Both the position numbers and the translations under genes were made by a program. From Chamaelirium japonicum (taxonomy: Eukaryota; Streptophyta; Magnoliopsida; Liliales; Melanthiaceae), in contig CANTAL010000104.1 of assembly GCA_947650365.1 (NCBI GenBank), forward strand, positions 186,001 to 250,000: a stretch of DNA of 64,000 nucleotides, given 5' to 3'. Shown here piece after piece: positions 26,649 to 39,147 of the stretch (position 1 is the first letter of the stretch; each line of letters begins with the position of its first letter). The notes beneath the pieces are model-generated. The model was not told where the DNA came from, made no database searches, and saw only the letters and a program-made list of their open reading frames with translations.

Positions 26649-28909
26649 ACGAATGGATACATTCGTGTGAATGAATTAGAATGGATCGTACGAATGAGTA
26701 AGAATGGATCGTACGAATGAAATAGAATGGATTACACGAATGAATTAGAATGGATCGTACGAATGAATTAGAATGGATCATGTGAAAGAATTAGAATGGA
26801 TTGTATGAATGAATTAGAATGGATCGTACGAATGAATTAGAATGGATCGTACGAATGAATTAGAATGGATCGTATGAATGAATTAGAATAGATCGTACGA
26901 AGGAATTAGAATGGATCGTACGAATGAATTAGAATGGATATATTCGTGCAAATGAATTAGAATGGATCGTATGAATGATTTAGAATGGATCGTATGAGTA
27001 AATTAGAATGGATCGTACGAATGAATTAGAATGGATCGTATGAATGAATTAGAATGGATACATTCGTGTGAATGAATTAGAATGGATCGTACAAATGAAT
27101 TAGAATGGATCGTACAAATGAATTAGAATGGATCGTACGAATGAATTAGAATAGATCGTACGAATGAATTAGAATGGATCGTACGAAGGAATTAGAATGG
27201 ATCGTACGAATGAATTAGAATGGATCGTGCGAATGAATTAGAATGGATCGTGTGAAAGAATTAGAATGGATTGTATGAATGAATTAGAATAGATTGTATG
27301 AATGAATTAGAATGGATCGTATGAAGGAATTAGAATGGATCGTACGAATGAATTAGAATGGATCGTACCATTGAATTAGAATGGATCATACGAATGAGTA
27401 AGAATGGATCGTATGAATGAATTAGATTGGATCGTACGATCCATTGTAATTCATTAGCATGGATCGTGCTAATGAATTAGAATGGAATATACGAATGAGT
27501 TAGAATGGATCGTAGAATGGATCGTACGAATGAATTAGATTGGATCGTACGAATGAATTAGAATAGATCATAGGAATGAATTAGAATGGATCGTGCAAAT
27601 GAATTAGAAAGGATACATTCGTGCGAATGAATTAGAATGGATCGTGCGAATGAATTAGAATGGATCGTACAAATGAATTAGAATGGATATATTTGAACGA
27701 ATAAATTAGAATGGATCATACGAATGAATTAGAATAGATCATACGAATGAATTAGAATGGATAGTGCGAATGAATTAGAATCGATCGTACGAATGAATTA
27801 GAATGGATCATACGAATGAATTAGATCGTACGAATAAATTAGAATGGATCGTACGAATGAATTAAAATGGATACATTCGAGCGAATAAATTAGAATAGAT
27901 CGTAGGAATGAATTAGAATGGATCGTACGAATAAATTAGAATGGATACATTTGTGAGAATGAATTAGAATGGATCGTACGAATGAATTAGAATGCATCGT
28001 ATGAAAGAATTAGAATGGATATATTCGTGCGAATGAATTAGAATGGATCGTACGAATGAATTAGACTAGATCGTACGAATGAATTTGAATGGATACATTT
28101 GTGCGAATGAATCTAAATGGATTGTATGAATGTATTACAATGGATCGTACGAATGAATTAGAATGGATCGTACGAATGAATTAGAATAGCTCATACGAAT
28201 GAATTAGAATGAATCGTATGAATAAATTAGAATGGTTACAATCGTGCGAATGAATTAGAATAGATCGTACGAATGAATTAGAATGGATCGTACGAATAAA
28301 TTAGAATGGATCGTGGGAATGAATTAGAATAGATCTTACGAATGAATTAGAATGGATCGTACGAATGAATTAGAATGGATCGTACGAATGAATTAGAATG
28401 GATACATTCGTGCGAATGAATTAGAATGGATCGGACGAATAAATTAGAATGGATCGTACGAATAAATTAGAATGGATCGTGGGAATGAATTAGAATGGAT
28501 CGTACGAATGAATTATAATGGATCGTGTGAAAGAATTAGAATGGATCGTACGAATGAATTAGAATGGATCGTGCGAATGAATTAGAATGGATTGTACGAA
28601 TGAATTAGAATGGATACATTTGTGCGAATGAATAAGAATGGATCATACGAATGAATTAGAATGGATCGTGCTAATGAACTAGAATTGATCGAACGAATGA
28701 GTTAGCATGGATCGTGCTAATGAATTAGAATGGATCGTACGAATGAATTAGAATGGATCGTGCGAATGAATTAGAATGGATCGTACGAATGAATTAGAAT
28801 GGATACATTTGTGCGAATGAATTAGAATGGATCGTACGAATGAATTAGAATGGATCGTATGAATGAATTAGAATGGATCGTGCGAATGAATTCGAATGGA
28901 TCGTACGAA
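26649..28909 (-). repeat. Minus satellite block 34
   Basis: Contains a short plus island at about 27,436-27,462, the GGATCGTAGAATGGATCG clipped unit near 27,508, and the TATATTTGAACG to GGTTAC marker run (27,690-28,240). The unit boundary of the 2.9-kb repeat falls near 28,455. Ends at M1. Confidence 0.93.
27429..27478. repeat. Short plus island with two palindromes, copy 1
   Basis: GGATCGTACGATCC (27,429-27,442) flips the array to plus for about one monomer; twelve-base arms AATTCATTAGCA and TGCTAATGAATT around TGGATCG (27,448-27,478) flip it back to minus. Confidence 0.92.
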
Positions 28910-29513
28910 TTCATTCTAATTCATTCATGCAATCCATTCTATTTCTTTCACACGATCCATTCTAATTCATTCGTACGTTCCATTCTAATTCATTAGCACG
29001 ATCCATGCTAATTCATTCATTCGATCAATTCTAATTCATTAGCACGATCCATTCGAATTCATTCGTACGATCCATTCTAATTCATTCGCACGATCCATTC
29101 TAATTCATTCATAGGATCCATTCTAATTCATTCATACGATCTATTCTAATTCTTCCACACGAATATATCCATTCTAATTCATTCGCACGAATGTATCCAT
29201 TCTAATTCATTCGTACGATCCATTCTAATTCATTCGTACGATCCATTCTAATTCATTCATACGATCTATTCTAATTCATTCATACAATCCATTCTAATTC
29301 TTTCACACGATCCATTCTAATTCATTCGTACGATCCATTCTAATTCTTTCATACGATCCATTCTAATTCATTCGTACGATCTATTCTAATTTATTCGTAC
29401 GATCCATTCTAATTCATTTGTACGATCCATTCTTATTCCTTCGTACGATCCATTCTAATTCATTCATACGATCCATTCTAATTCATTCGTACAATCTATT
29501 CTAATTCATTCGT
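28910..29513 (+). repeat. Plus satellite block 35
   Basis: Second copy of block 33 at an offset of 2,865 bp, differing by scattered substitutions only. Closes at P2. Confidence 0.94.
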
Positions 29514-32050
29514 ACGAATAGATACATTCGTGTGAATGAATTAGAATGGATCGTACGAATGAGTAAGAATGGATCGTACGAATGAAATAGAATGGATTAC
29601 ACGAATGAATTAGAATGGATCGTACGAATGAATTAGAATGGATCGTGTGAAAGAATTAGAATGGATTGTATGAATGAATTAGAATGGATCGTACGAATGA
29701 ATTAGAATGGATCGTACGAAGGAATTAGAATGGATCGTACGAATGAATTAGAATGGATCGTACGAATGAATTAGAATAGATCGTACGAAGGAATTAGAAT
29801 GGATCGTACGAATGAATTAGAATGGATATATTCGTGCAAATGAATTAGAATGGATCGTATGAATGATTTAGAATGGATCGTATGAGTAAATTAGAATGGA
29901 TCGTACGAATGAATTAGAATGGATCGTATGAATGAATTAGAATGGATACATTCGTGTGAATGAATTAGAATGGATCGTACGAATGAATTAGAATGGATCG
30001 TGCGAATGAATTAGAATGGATCGTACAAATGAATTAGAATGGATCGTACGAATGAATTAGAATAGATCGTACGAATGAATTAGAATGGATCGTACGAAGG
30101 AATTAGAATGGATCATACGAATGAATTAGAATGGATCGTGTGAAAGAATTAGAATGGATTATATGAATGAATTAGAATAGATCGTATGAATGAATTAGAA
30201 TGGATCGTATGAAGGAATTAGAATGGATCGTACGAATGAATTAGAATGGATCGTACGATTGAATTAGAATGGATCATACGAATGAGTAAGAATGGATCGT
30301 ATGAATGAATTAGATTGGATCGTACGATCCATTCTAATTCATTAGCATGGATCGTGCTAATGAATTAGAATGGAATATACGAATGAATTAGAATGGATCA
30401 TAGAATGGATCGTACGAATGAATTAGAATGAATTAGATTGGATCGTACGAATGAATTAGAATAGATCATAGGAATGAATTAGAATGGATCGTGCAAATGA
30501 ATTAGAAAGGATACATTCATGCGAATGAATTAGAATGGATCGTGCGAATGAATTAGAATGGATCGTACAAATGAATTAGAATGGATATATTTGAACGAAT
30601 AAATTAGAATGGATCATACGAATGAATTAGAATAGATCGTACGAATGAATTAGAATGGATAGTGCGAATGAATTAGAATCGATCGTACGAATGAATTAGA
30701 ATGGATCGTACGAATGAATTAGATCGTACGAATAAATTAGAATGGATCGTACAAATGAATTAAAATGGATACATTCGAGCGAATAAATTAGAATAGATCG
30801 TATGAATGAATTAGAATGGATCGTACGAATAAATTAGAATGGATACATTTGTGAGAATGAATTAGAATGGATCGTACGAATGAATTAGAATGCATCGTAC
30901 GAAAGAATTAGAATGGATATATTCGTGCGAATGAATTAGAATGGATCGTACGAATGAATTAGACTGGATCGTACGAATGAATTTGAATGGATACATTTGT
31001 GCGAATGAATCTAAATTGATTGTATGAATGTATTACAATGGATCGTACGAATGAATTAGAATGGATCATACGAATGAATTAGAATAGCTCATACGAATGA
31101 ATTAGAATGAATCGTATGAATGAATTAGAATGGTTACATTCGTGCGAATGAATTAGAATAGATCATACGAATGAATTAGAATGGATCGTACGAATAAATT
31201 AGAATGGATCGTGGGAATGAATAAGAATAGATCTTATGAATGAATTAGAATGGATCGTACGAATGAATTAGAATGGATCGTACAAATGAATTAGAATGGA
31301 TACATTCGTGCGAATGAATTAGAATGGATCGAACGAATGAATTAGAATGGATCGTACGAATGAATTAGAATGGATCAAATGAATGAATTAGAATGGTGAC
31401 ATTCATGCGAATGAATTAGAATGGATCGTACGAATGGATTAGAAAGGATCGTACAAATGGATTTGAATGGATACATTCGTGCGAATGAATTAGAATGGAT
31501 TGTATGAATAAATTAGAATGAATCGTACGAATGAATTAGAATGGATCATACGAATGAATTAGAATGGATCGTACGAACGAATTAGAATGGATCGTACGAA
31601 CGAATTAGAATGGATCATATAAACGAATTAGAATGGATCGTACGAATGAATTAGAATGGATACATTCGAGCGAATGAATTAGAATGGATCGTACGAATGA
31701 ATTAGGATAGATCATAGGAATGAATTAGAATGGATCGTGCAAATGAATTAGATTGGATACATTCGTGCGAATGAATTAGCATGGATCGTTCGAATGAATT
31801 AGAATGGATCGTACGAATGAATTAGAATGGATATATTTGAACGAATAAATTAGAATGGATCATACGAATGAATTAGAATGGATCGTACGAATGAATTAGA
31901 ATGGATAGTGCGAATGAATTAGAATCGATCGTACGAATGAATTAGAATGGATCGTACGAATGAATTAGATCGTACGAATGGATTAGAATGGATCGTACGA
32001 ATGAATTAAAATGGATACATTCGAGCGAATGAATTAGAATAGATCGTAGG
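29514..32050 (-). repeat. Minus satellite block 36
   Basis: Longest minus block (about 2.54 kb). Repeats block 34, including the plus island (about 30,324-30,350), up to about 31,352. A third fragment of the unit, with TATATTTGAACG at 31,829, fills 31,690-32,049. Ends in a single junction, GATCGTAGG joined to AATTCTAATCC. Confidence 0.92.
30317..30366. repeat. Short plus island with two palindromes, copy 2
   Basis: Same structure at an offset of 2,888 bp; arms at 30,336-30,347 and 30,355-30,366. CTAATTC here versus GTAATTC in copy 1. Confidence 0.92.
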
Positions 32051-32767
32051 AATTCTAATCCATTCGTACGATCCATTCTAATCCATTCGTACGATCCATT
32101 CTAATTCATTCGCATGAATGTAACCATTCTAATTCATTCATTTGATCCATTCTAATTAATTCGTATGATCCATTCTAATTCATTCGTCTGATCCATTCTA
32201 ATTCATTCGCACGAATGTATCCATTCTAATTCATTCGTACGATCCATTCTAATTCATTCGTACGATCCATTCTAATTCATTCGTATGATCCATTCTAATT
32301 CATTCGTACGATCCATTCTAATTCATTCGCACGAATGTATCCATTCTAGTTCATTCGTTCGATCAATTCTAATTCATTAGCACGATCCATTCTAATTCAT
32401 TCGTACGATCTATTCTAATTCATTCGCACGATCCATTCTAATTCATTCGTACGATCCATTCTAATTCTTTCACACGATCCATTATAATTCATTCGTACGA
32501 TCCATTCTAATTCATTCGTACGTTCTATTCTAATTCATTCGTACGATCCATTCTAATTCATTCGTACGATCCATTCTAATTCCTTCGTACGATCCATTCT
32601 AATTCATTCATACAATCCATTCTAATTCTTTCACACGATCCATTCTAATTCATTCGTACGATCCATTCTAATTCATTCGTGCAATCCATTCTATTTCATT
32701 CGTACGATCCATTCTGACTCATTCGTACGATCCATTCTAATTCATTCACACGAATGTATCCATTCGT
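32051..32767 (+). repeat. Plus satellite block 37
   Basis: Starts with TAATCCATTCG units, CATGAATGTAACC and CATTTGATCC. Ends with the GTGCAATCC/CTATTT/CTGACT run into P1. Confidence 0.93.
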
Positions 32768-33449
32768 ACGAATGAATTAGAATAGATTGTACGAATGAAT
32801 TAGAATGGATCGTACGAATGAATTAGAATGGATCGTACAAAGGAATTTGAATGGATCGTACGAATGAATTAGAATGGATCGTACGAACGAATTAGAATAG
32901 ATCGTACGAATGAATTAGAATGGATCGTACGAAGGAATTAGAATGGATCGTACGAATGAATTAGAATGGATATATTCGTGCAAATGAATTAGAATGGATC
33001 GTATGAATGTATTAGAATGGATCGTATGAGTGAATTAGAATGGATCGTACGATTGAATTAGAATGGATTGTATGAATGAATTAGAATGGATCGTACGAAT
33101 GAATTAGAATGGATCGTATGAATGAATTAGAATGGATCGTACGAATGAATTAGAATGGATCATGAGAATGAATTAGAATAGATCGTACGAATGAATTAGA
33201 ATGGATCGTACGAATAAATTGGAATGGATACATTCGTCCGAATGAATTAGAATGGATCATACGAATGCGTAAGAATGGATCGTACGAATGAAATAGAATA
33301 GATTGTACGAATGAATTAGAATCGATCCTACGAATGAATTAGAATGGATCGTGTGAAAGAATTAGAATGGATTGTATCAATGAATTAGAATGGATCGTAT
33401 GAATGATTTAGAATGGATCGTGCGAATGAATTCGAATAGATCGTACGAA
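32768..33449 (-). repeat. Minus satellite block 38 (3,150-bp unit, copy 1)
   Basis: P1 signature, GAAGGAATTAG units, ATATTCGTGCAAATG cassette near 32,970, GAATGCGTAAG near 33,261 (in place of GAATGAGTAAG). Ends at M1. Block 44 is its partner. Confidence 0.94.
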
Positions 33450-34797
33450 TTCATTCTAATTCATTCATACTATCCCTTCTAATTCTTTCACACGATCCAT
33501 TCTAATTCATTCGTACGTTCCATTCTAATTCATTAGCATGATCCATGCTAATTCATTCGTTCGATCAATTCTAATTCATTAGCACGATCCATTCTAATTC
33601 ATTCGTACGATCCATTCTAATTCATTCGCACGATCCATTCGAATTCATTCATAGGATCCATTCTAATTTATTCATACGATCTATTCTAATTCTTTCGCAC
33701 GAATGTATCCATTCTAATTCATTCGCACGAATGTATCCATTCTAATTCATTCGTACGATCCATTCTAATTCATTCGTACGATCCATTCTAATTCATTCGT
33801 ACGATCCATTCTAATTCATTCGTATGATCTATTCTAATTCATTCATACAATCCATTCTAATTCTTTCACACGATCCATTCTAATTCATTCGTACGATCCA
33901 TTCTAATTCATTCGCATAATCCATTCTATTTCATTCGTACGATCCATTCTTACTCATTGGTACGATCCATTCTAATTCATTCGCACGAATGTATCCATTC
34001 TAATTCATTCGTATGAATCCATTCTAATTCATTCGTACAATCCATTCTATTTTATTCGTATGATCCATTCTTACTCATTCGTATGATCCATTCTAATTCA
34101 TTCGCACGAATGTATCCATTCTAAATCATTTGTACGATCCATCCTAATTCATTCGTACGATCCATTCTAAATCATTCGTACAATCCATTCTATTTCATTC
34201 GTACGATCAATTCTAATTCATTAGCACGATCCATTCTAATTCATTCGTACGATCCATTCAAATTCATTCGCACGATCCATTCTAATTCATTCGTACAATC
34301 CATTCTATTTCATTCGTACGATCCATTCTTACTCATTCGTATGATCCATTCTAATTCATTCGCACGAATGTATCCATTCTTATCCGTTCGTACGATCTAT
34401 TCTAATCCATTCGTATGATCCATTCTAATTCATTCGCATGAATGTAACCATTCTAATTCATTCATTTGATCCATTCTAATTCATTTGTACGATCCGTTCT
34501 AATTCATTCGTCCGATCCATTCTAATTCATTCGCACGAATGTATCCATTCTAAACCATTCATACGATCCATTCTAATTTATTCGTACGATCTATTCTAAT
34601 TCATTCATAAGATCTATTCTAATTTATTCGTACGATCCATTCTAATTCATTCGTACGATCCATTCTAATTCATTCGCACGAATGTATCCATTCTAGTTCA
34701 TTCGTACGATCCATTCTAATTCATTCGTACGATCCATTCTAATTCATTCGCACGATCCATTCTAATTCATTCGTACGATCCATTCTAATTCATTCGT
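33450..34797 (+). repeat. Plus satellite block 39 (3,150-bp unit, copy 1)
   Basis: M1 start with private CATACTATCC; full AGCACG cassette; CTAAATCATTTGTACG and CCATCCTAATTC variants near 34,122-34,147 shared only with block 45. Closes at the perfect 40-bp palindrome (P4). Confidence 0.95.
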
Positions 34798-34817
34798 ACG
34801 AATGAATTAGAATGGAT
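34778..34817. repeat. Perfect 40-bp palindrome (P4), copy 1
   Basis: Twenty-base arms meet at 34,797/34,798 inside CGTACG; the centre reads ATTCATTCGTACGAATGAAT. One plus monomer meets one minus monomer exactly at its internal palindrome. Confidence 0.95.
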
Positions 34818-35240
34818 ACATTCGTGCGAATGAATTAGAATGAATCGTACCAATGAGTAAGAATGGATCGTACGAATGAAATAGAATGGATTGTGCGAAT
34901 GAATTAGAATGGATCGTACGAATGAATTAGAATGGATCGTGTGAAAGAATTAGAATAGATTGTATGAATGAATTAGAATAGATCGTATGAATGAATTAGA
35001 ATGGATCGTATGAGTGAATTAGAATGGATACGAAGGAATTAGAATGGATCGAACGAAGGAATTAGAATGGATCATACGAATGAAATAGAATGGATCGTAC
35101 GAAGGAATTAGAATGGATCGTACGAAGGAATTAGAATGGATCGTACGAAGGAATTAGAATGGATCGTACGAATGAATTAGAATGGATATATTCGTGCAAA
35201 TGAATTGGAATGGATCGTATGAATGAATTAGAATGGATCA
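34798..35240 (-). repeat. Minus satellite block 40 (3,150-bp unit, copy 1)
   Basis: GTACCAATGAGTAAG near 34,847, then GATACGAAGGAATTAG near 35,027 and a GAAGG-rich run. Ends at M9, GGATCATTCGTATGATCC. Confidence 0.94.
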
Positions 35241-35646
35241 TTCGTATGATCCATTCTAACTCATTCGGTGGATCCATTCTAATTCATTCGTACGATCCAT
35301 TCTAATTCATTCCCACGATCCATTCTAATTTATTCGTACGATCCATTGTAATTCATTCGTACGATCTATTCTAATTCATTCGCACGAATGTAACCATTCT
35401 AATTTATTCATACGATCCATTCGAATTTATTCGTACGATCCATTCTAATTCACTCATACAATCCATTCTAATATATTCATACGATCCATTCTAATTCATT
35501 TGCACGAATATATCCATTCTACATCATTCGTACGATCCATTCTAATTCATTCGTATGATCCATTCTAATTTATTCATAAGATCCATTCTAATTCATTCGT
35601 ATGATCCATTCTAATTCATTCGTACGATCCATTCTAATTCCTTCGT
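35241..35646 (+). repeat. Plus satellite block 41 (3,150-bp unit, copy 1)
   Basis: Carries CTCATTCGGTGGATCC near 35,260 and the CACTCATAC/TAATATATTC/TTTGCACGAATATATCC cassette. Closes at P6. Confidence 0.94.
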
Positions 35647-35895
35647 ACGAATGAATTAGAATGGATACATTTGTGCGAATGAATTAGAATGGATCATACG
35701 AATGAATTAGAATGGATCGTATGAATGAATTAGAATGGATCGTACGAATGAATTAGAATGGATCGTACGAAGGAATTAGAATGGATCGTACGAATGAATT
35801 AGAGTGGATCGTACGAATAAATTAGAATGGATACATTCGTCCGAAAGAATTAGAATGGATCATACGAATGAGTAAGAATGGATCATAAGAATGGA
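35647..35895 (-). repeat. Minus satellite block 42 (end of 3,150-bp copy 1)
   Basis: Begins at P6. The last eight bases (35,888-35,895) are the seam between the two 3,150-bp copies: GATCATA is joined to AGAATGGATCACACG instead of continuing as in copy 2. Confidence 0.92.
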
Positions 35896-35917
35896 TCACA
35901 CGAATGTATCCATTCGT
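35896..35917 (+). repeat. Plus satellite sliver, block 43 (start of copy 2)
   Basis: A 22-bp plus remnant (TCACACGAATGTATCC plus ATTCGT) left at the start of the second 3,150-bp copy; in copy 1 the same bases end the long plus block 37. Closes at P1. Confidence 0.92.
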
Positions 35918-36599
35918 ACGAATGAATTAGAATAGATTGTACGAATGAATTAGAATGGATCGTACGAATAAATTAGAATAGATCGTACGAAGGAATTAGA
36001 ATGGATCGTACGAATGAATTAGAATGGATCGTACGAACGAATTAGAATAGATCGTACGAATGAATTAGAATGGATCGTACGAAGGAATTAGAATGGATCG
36101 TACGAATGAATTAGAATGGATATATTCGTGCAAATGAATTAGAATGGATCGTATGAATGTATTAGAATGGATCGTATGAGTGAATTAGAATGGATCGTAC
36201 GAATGAATTAGAATGGATTGTATGAATGAATTAGAATGGATCGTACGAATGAATTAGATTGGATCGTATGAATGAATTAGAATGGATCGTACGAATGAAT
36301 TAGAATGGATCGTGCGAATGAATTAGAATAGATCGTACAAATGAATTAGAATGGATCGTACGAATAAATTAGAATGGATACATTCGTCCGAATGAATTAG
36401 AATGGATCATACGAATGCGTAAGAATAGATCATACGAATGAAATAGAATAGATTGTACGAATGAATTAGAATGGATCCTACGAATGAATTAGAATGTATC
36501 GTGTGAAAGAATTAGAATGGATTGTATCAATGAATTAGAATGGATCGTATGAATGAATTAGAATGGATCGTGCGAATGAATTCGAATAGATCGTACGAA
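35918..36599 (-). repeat. Minus satellite block 44 (3,150-bp unit, copy 2)
   Basis: Partner of block 38, same length, same GAATGCGTAAG variant (near 36,411). In the first 100 bases I count about four substitutions between copies. Ends at M1. Confidence 0.94.
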
Positions 36600-37947
36600 T
36601 TCATTCTAATTCATTCATACTATCCATTCTAATTCTTTCACACGATCCATTCTAATTCATTCGTACGTTCCATTCTAATTCATTAGCACGATCCATGCTA
36701 ATTCATTCGTTCGATCAATTCTAATTCATTAGCACGATCCATTCTAATTCATTCGTACGATCCATTCTAATTCATTCGCACGATCCATTCGAATTCATTC
36801 ATAGGATCCATTCTAATTCATTCATACGATCTATTCTAATTCTTTCGCACGAATGTATCCATTCAAATTCATTCGCACGAATGTATTCATTCTAATTCAT
36901 TCGTACGATCCATTCTAATTCATTCGTACGATCCATTCTAATTCATTCGTACGATCCATTCTAATTCATTCATATGATCTATTCTAATTCATTCATACAA
37001 TCCATTCTAATTCTTTCACACGATCCATTCTAATTCATTCGTACGATCCATTCTAATTCATTCGCACAATCCATTCTATTTCATTCGTACGATCCATTCT
37101 TACTCATTGGTACGATCCATTCTAATTCATTCGCACGAATGTATCCATTCTAATTCATTCGTACGAATCCATTCTAATTCATTCGTACAATCCATTCTAT
37201 TTTATTCGTACGATCCATTCTTACTCATTCGTATGATCCATTCTAATTCATTCGCACGAATGTACCCATTCTAAATCATTTGTACGATCCATCCTAATTC
37301 ATTCGTACGATCCATTCTAAATCATTCGTACAATCCATTCTATTTCATTCGTACGATCAATTCTAATTCATTAGCACGATCCATTCTAATTCATTCGTAC
37401 GATCCATTCAAATTCATTCGCACGATCCATTCTAATTCATTCGTACAATCCATTCTATTTCATTCGTACGATCCATTCTTACTCATTCGTATGATCCATT
37501 CTAATTCATTCGCACGAATGTATCCATTCTAATCCATTCGTTCGATCCATTCTAATCCATTTGTATGATCCATTCTAATTCATTCGCATGAATGTAACTA
37601 TTCTAATTCATTCATTTGATCCATTCTAATTCATTCGTACGATCCATTCTAATTCATTCGTTCGATCCATTCTAATTCATTCGCACGAATGTATCCATTC
37701 TAAACCATTCATACGATCCATTCTAATTTATTCGTATGATCCATTCTAACTCATTCGTAAGATCTATTCTAATTTATTCGTACGATCCATTCTAATTCAT
37801 TCGTACGATCCATTCTAATTCATTCGCACGAATGTATCCATTCTAGTTCATTCGTACGATCCATTCTAATTCATTCGTACGATCCATTCTAATTCATTCG
37901 CACGATCCATTCTAATTCATTCGTACGATCCATTCTAATTCATTCGT
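36600..37947 (+). repeat. Plus satellite block 45 (3,150-bp unit, copy 2)
   Basis: Partner of block 39 at exactly +3,150. Shares CATACTATCC, CTAAATCATTTGTACG and CCATCC. Closes at P4. Confidence 0.95.
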
Positions 37948-37967
37948 ACGAATGAATTAGAATGGAT
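37928..37967. repeat. Perfect 40-bp palindrome (P4), copy 2
   Basis: Copy of the palindrome at 34,778, offset exactly 3,150 bp, still perfect in both arms after duplication. Confidence 0.95.
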
Positions 37968-38390
37968 ACATTCGTGCGAATGAATTAGAATGAATCGTAC
38001 CAATGAGTAAGAATGGATCGTACGAATGAAATAGAATGGATTGTGCGAATGAATTAGAATGGATCGTACGAATGAATTAGAATGGATCATGTGAAAGAAT
38101 TAGAATGGATTGTATGAATGAATAAGAATAGATCGTATGAATGAATTAGAATGGATCGTATGAGTGAATTAGAATGGATACGAAGGAATTAGAATGGATC
38201 GTACGAAGGAATTAGAATGGATCATACGAATGAAATAGAATGGATCGTACGAAGGAATAAGAATGGATCGTACGAAGGAATTAGAATGGATCGTACGAAG
38301 GAATTAGAATGGATCGTACGAATGAATTAGAATGGATATATTCGTGCAAATGAATTAGAATGGATCGTATGAATGAATTAGAATGGATCA
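37948..38390 (-). repeat. Minus satellite block 46 (3,150-bp unit, copy 2)
   Basis: Partner of block 40, with GTACCAATGAGTAAG near 37,997 and GATACGAAGGAATTAG near 38,177. Ends at M9. Confidence 0.94.
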
Positions 38391-38796
38391 TTCGTATGAT
38401 CCATTCTAACTCATTCGGTGGAGCCATTCTAATTCATTCGTACGATCCATTCTAATTCATTCCCACGATCCATTCTAATTTATTCGTACGATCCATTGTA
38501 ATTCATTCGTACGATCTATTCTAATTCATTCGCATGAATGTAACCATTCTAATTTATTCATACGATCCATTCGAATTCATTCGTACGATCCATTCTAATT
38601 CACTCATACGATCCATTCTAATATATTCATACGATCCATTCTAATTCATTTGCACGAATATATCCATTCTAATTCATTCGTACGATCCATTCTAATTCAT
38701 TCGTACGATCCATTCTAATTTATTCGTAAGATCCATTCTAATTCATTCGTATGATCCATTCTAATTCATTCGTACAATCCATTCTAATTCCTTCGT
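38391..38796 (+). repeat. Plus satellite block 47 (3,150-bp unit, copy 2)
   Basis: Partner of block 41; reads CGGTGGAGCC where copy 1 has CGGTGGATCC. Closes at P6. Confidence 0.94.
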
Positions 38797-39147
38797 ACGA
38801 ATGAATTAGAATGGATACATTTGTGCAAATGAATTAGAATGGATCGTACGAATGAATTAGAATGGATCGTATGAATGAATTAGAATGGATCGTACGAATG
38901 AATTATAATGGATCGTACGAAGGATAATGAATGGATCGTACGAATGAATTAGAATGGATCGTACGAATAAATTAGAATGGATACATTCGTCCGAAAGAAT
39001 TAGAATGGATCATACGAATGAGTAAGAATGGATCATACGAATGAAATAGAATAGATTGTACGAATGAATTAGAATGGATCCTACGAATGAATTAGAAAAG
39101 ATCGTGTAAAAGAATTAGAATGGATAGTATGAATGAATTAGAATGAA
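38797..39147 (-). repeat. Minus satellite block 48
   Basis: First 241 bases pair with block 42; it then runs on with GAAATAGAATAG, whereas copy 1 was cut there. A GAAGGATAATGAATGG disturbed unit lies near 38,920. Ends at M2. Confidence 0.92.

Larger units (their letters stand above)
25640..28454. repeat. 2.9-kb higher-order repeat, copy 1
   Basis: Collinear with 28,455-31,352: minus run, minus AGCACG cassette, M1, 604-bp plus block, P2, minus run with island, TATATTTGAACG, GGTTAC. Offset rises from 2,814 to 2,865, 2,888 and 2,898 along the unit, in steps of about 51, 23 and 10 bp, i.e. whole or half monomers. Confidence 0.9.
28455..31352. repeat. 2.9-kb higher-order repeat, copy 2
   Basis: Longer than copy 1 by about 83 bp, by gain of monomers (one with GATACATTTGTGCG near 28,801) and one 10-bp half (near 30,427). 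A further fragment of the unit follows at 31,690-32,049. Confidence 0.9.
32746..35895. repeat. 3,150-bp higher-order repeat, copy 1
   Basis: Contains P1, M1, P4, M9 and P6. Every one recurs at exactly +3,150, so no net indel separates the copies at these checkpoints. Differences are single substitutions, about 4% in the first 100 bases. Confidence 0.95.
35896..39038. repeat. 3,150-bp higher-order repeat, copy 2
   Basis: Tandem, head to tail with copy 1; the seam lies at 35,888-35,896. Collinearity runs out near 39,038, where copy 1 was cut, so the right breakpoint of the duplicated stretch is at the end of GATCATA. Confidence 0.95.
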
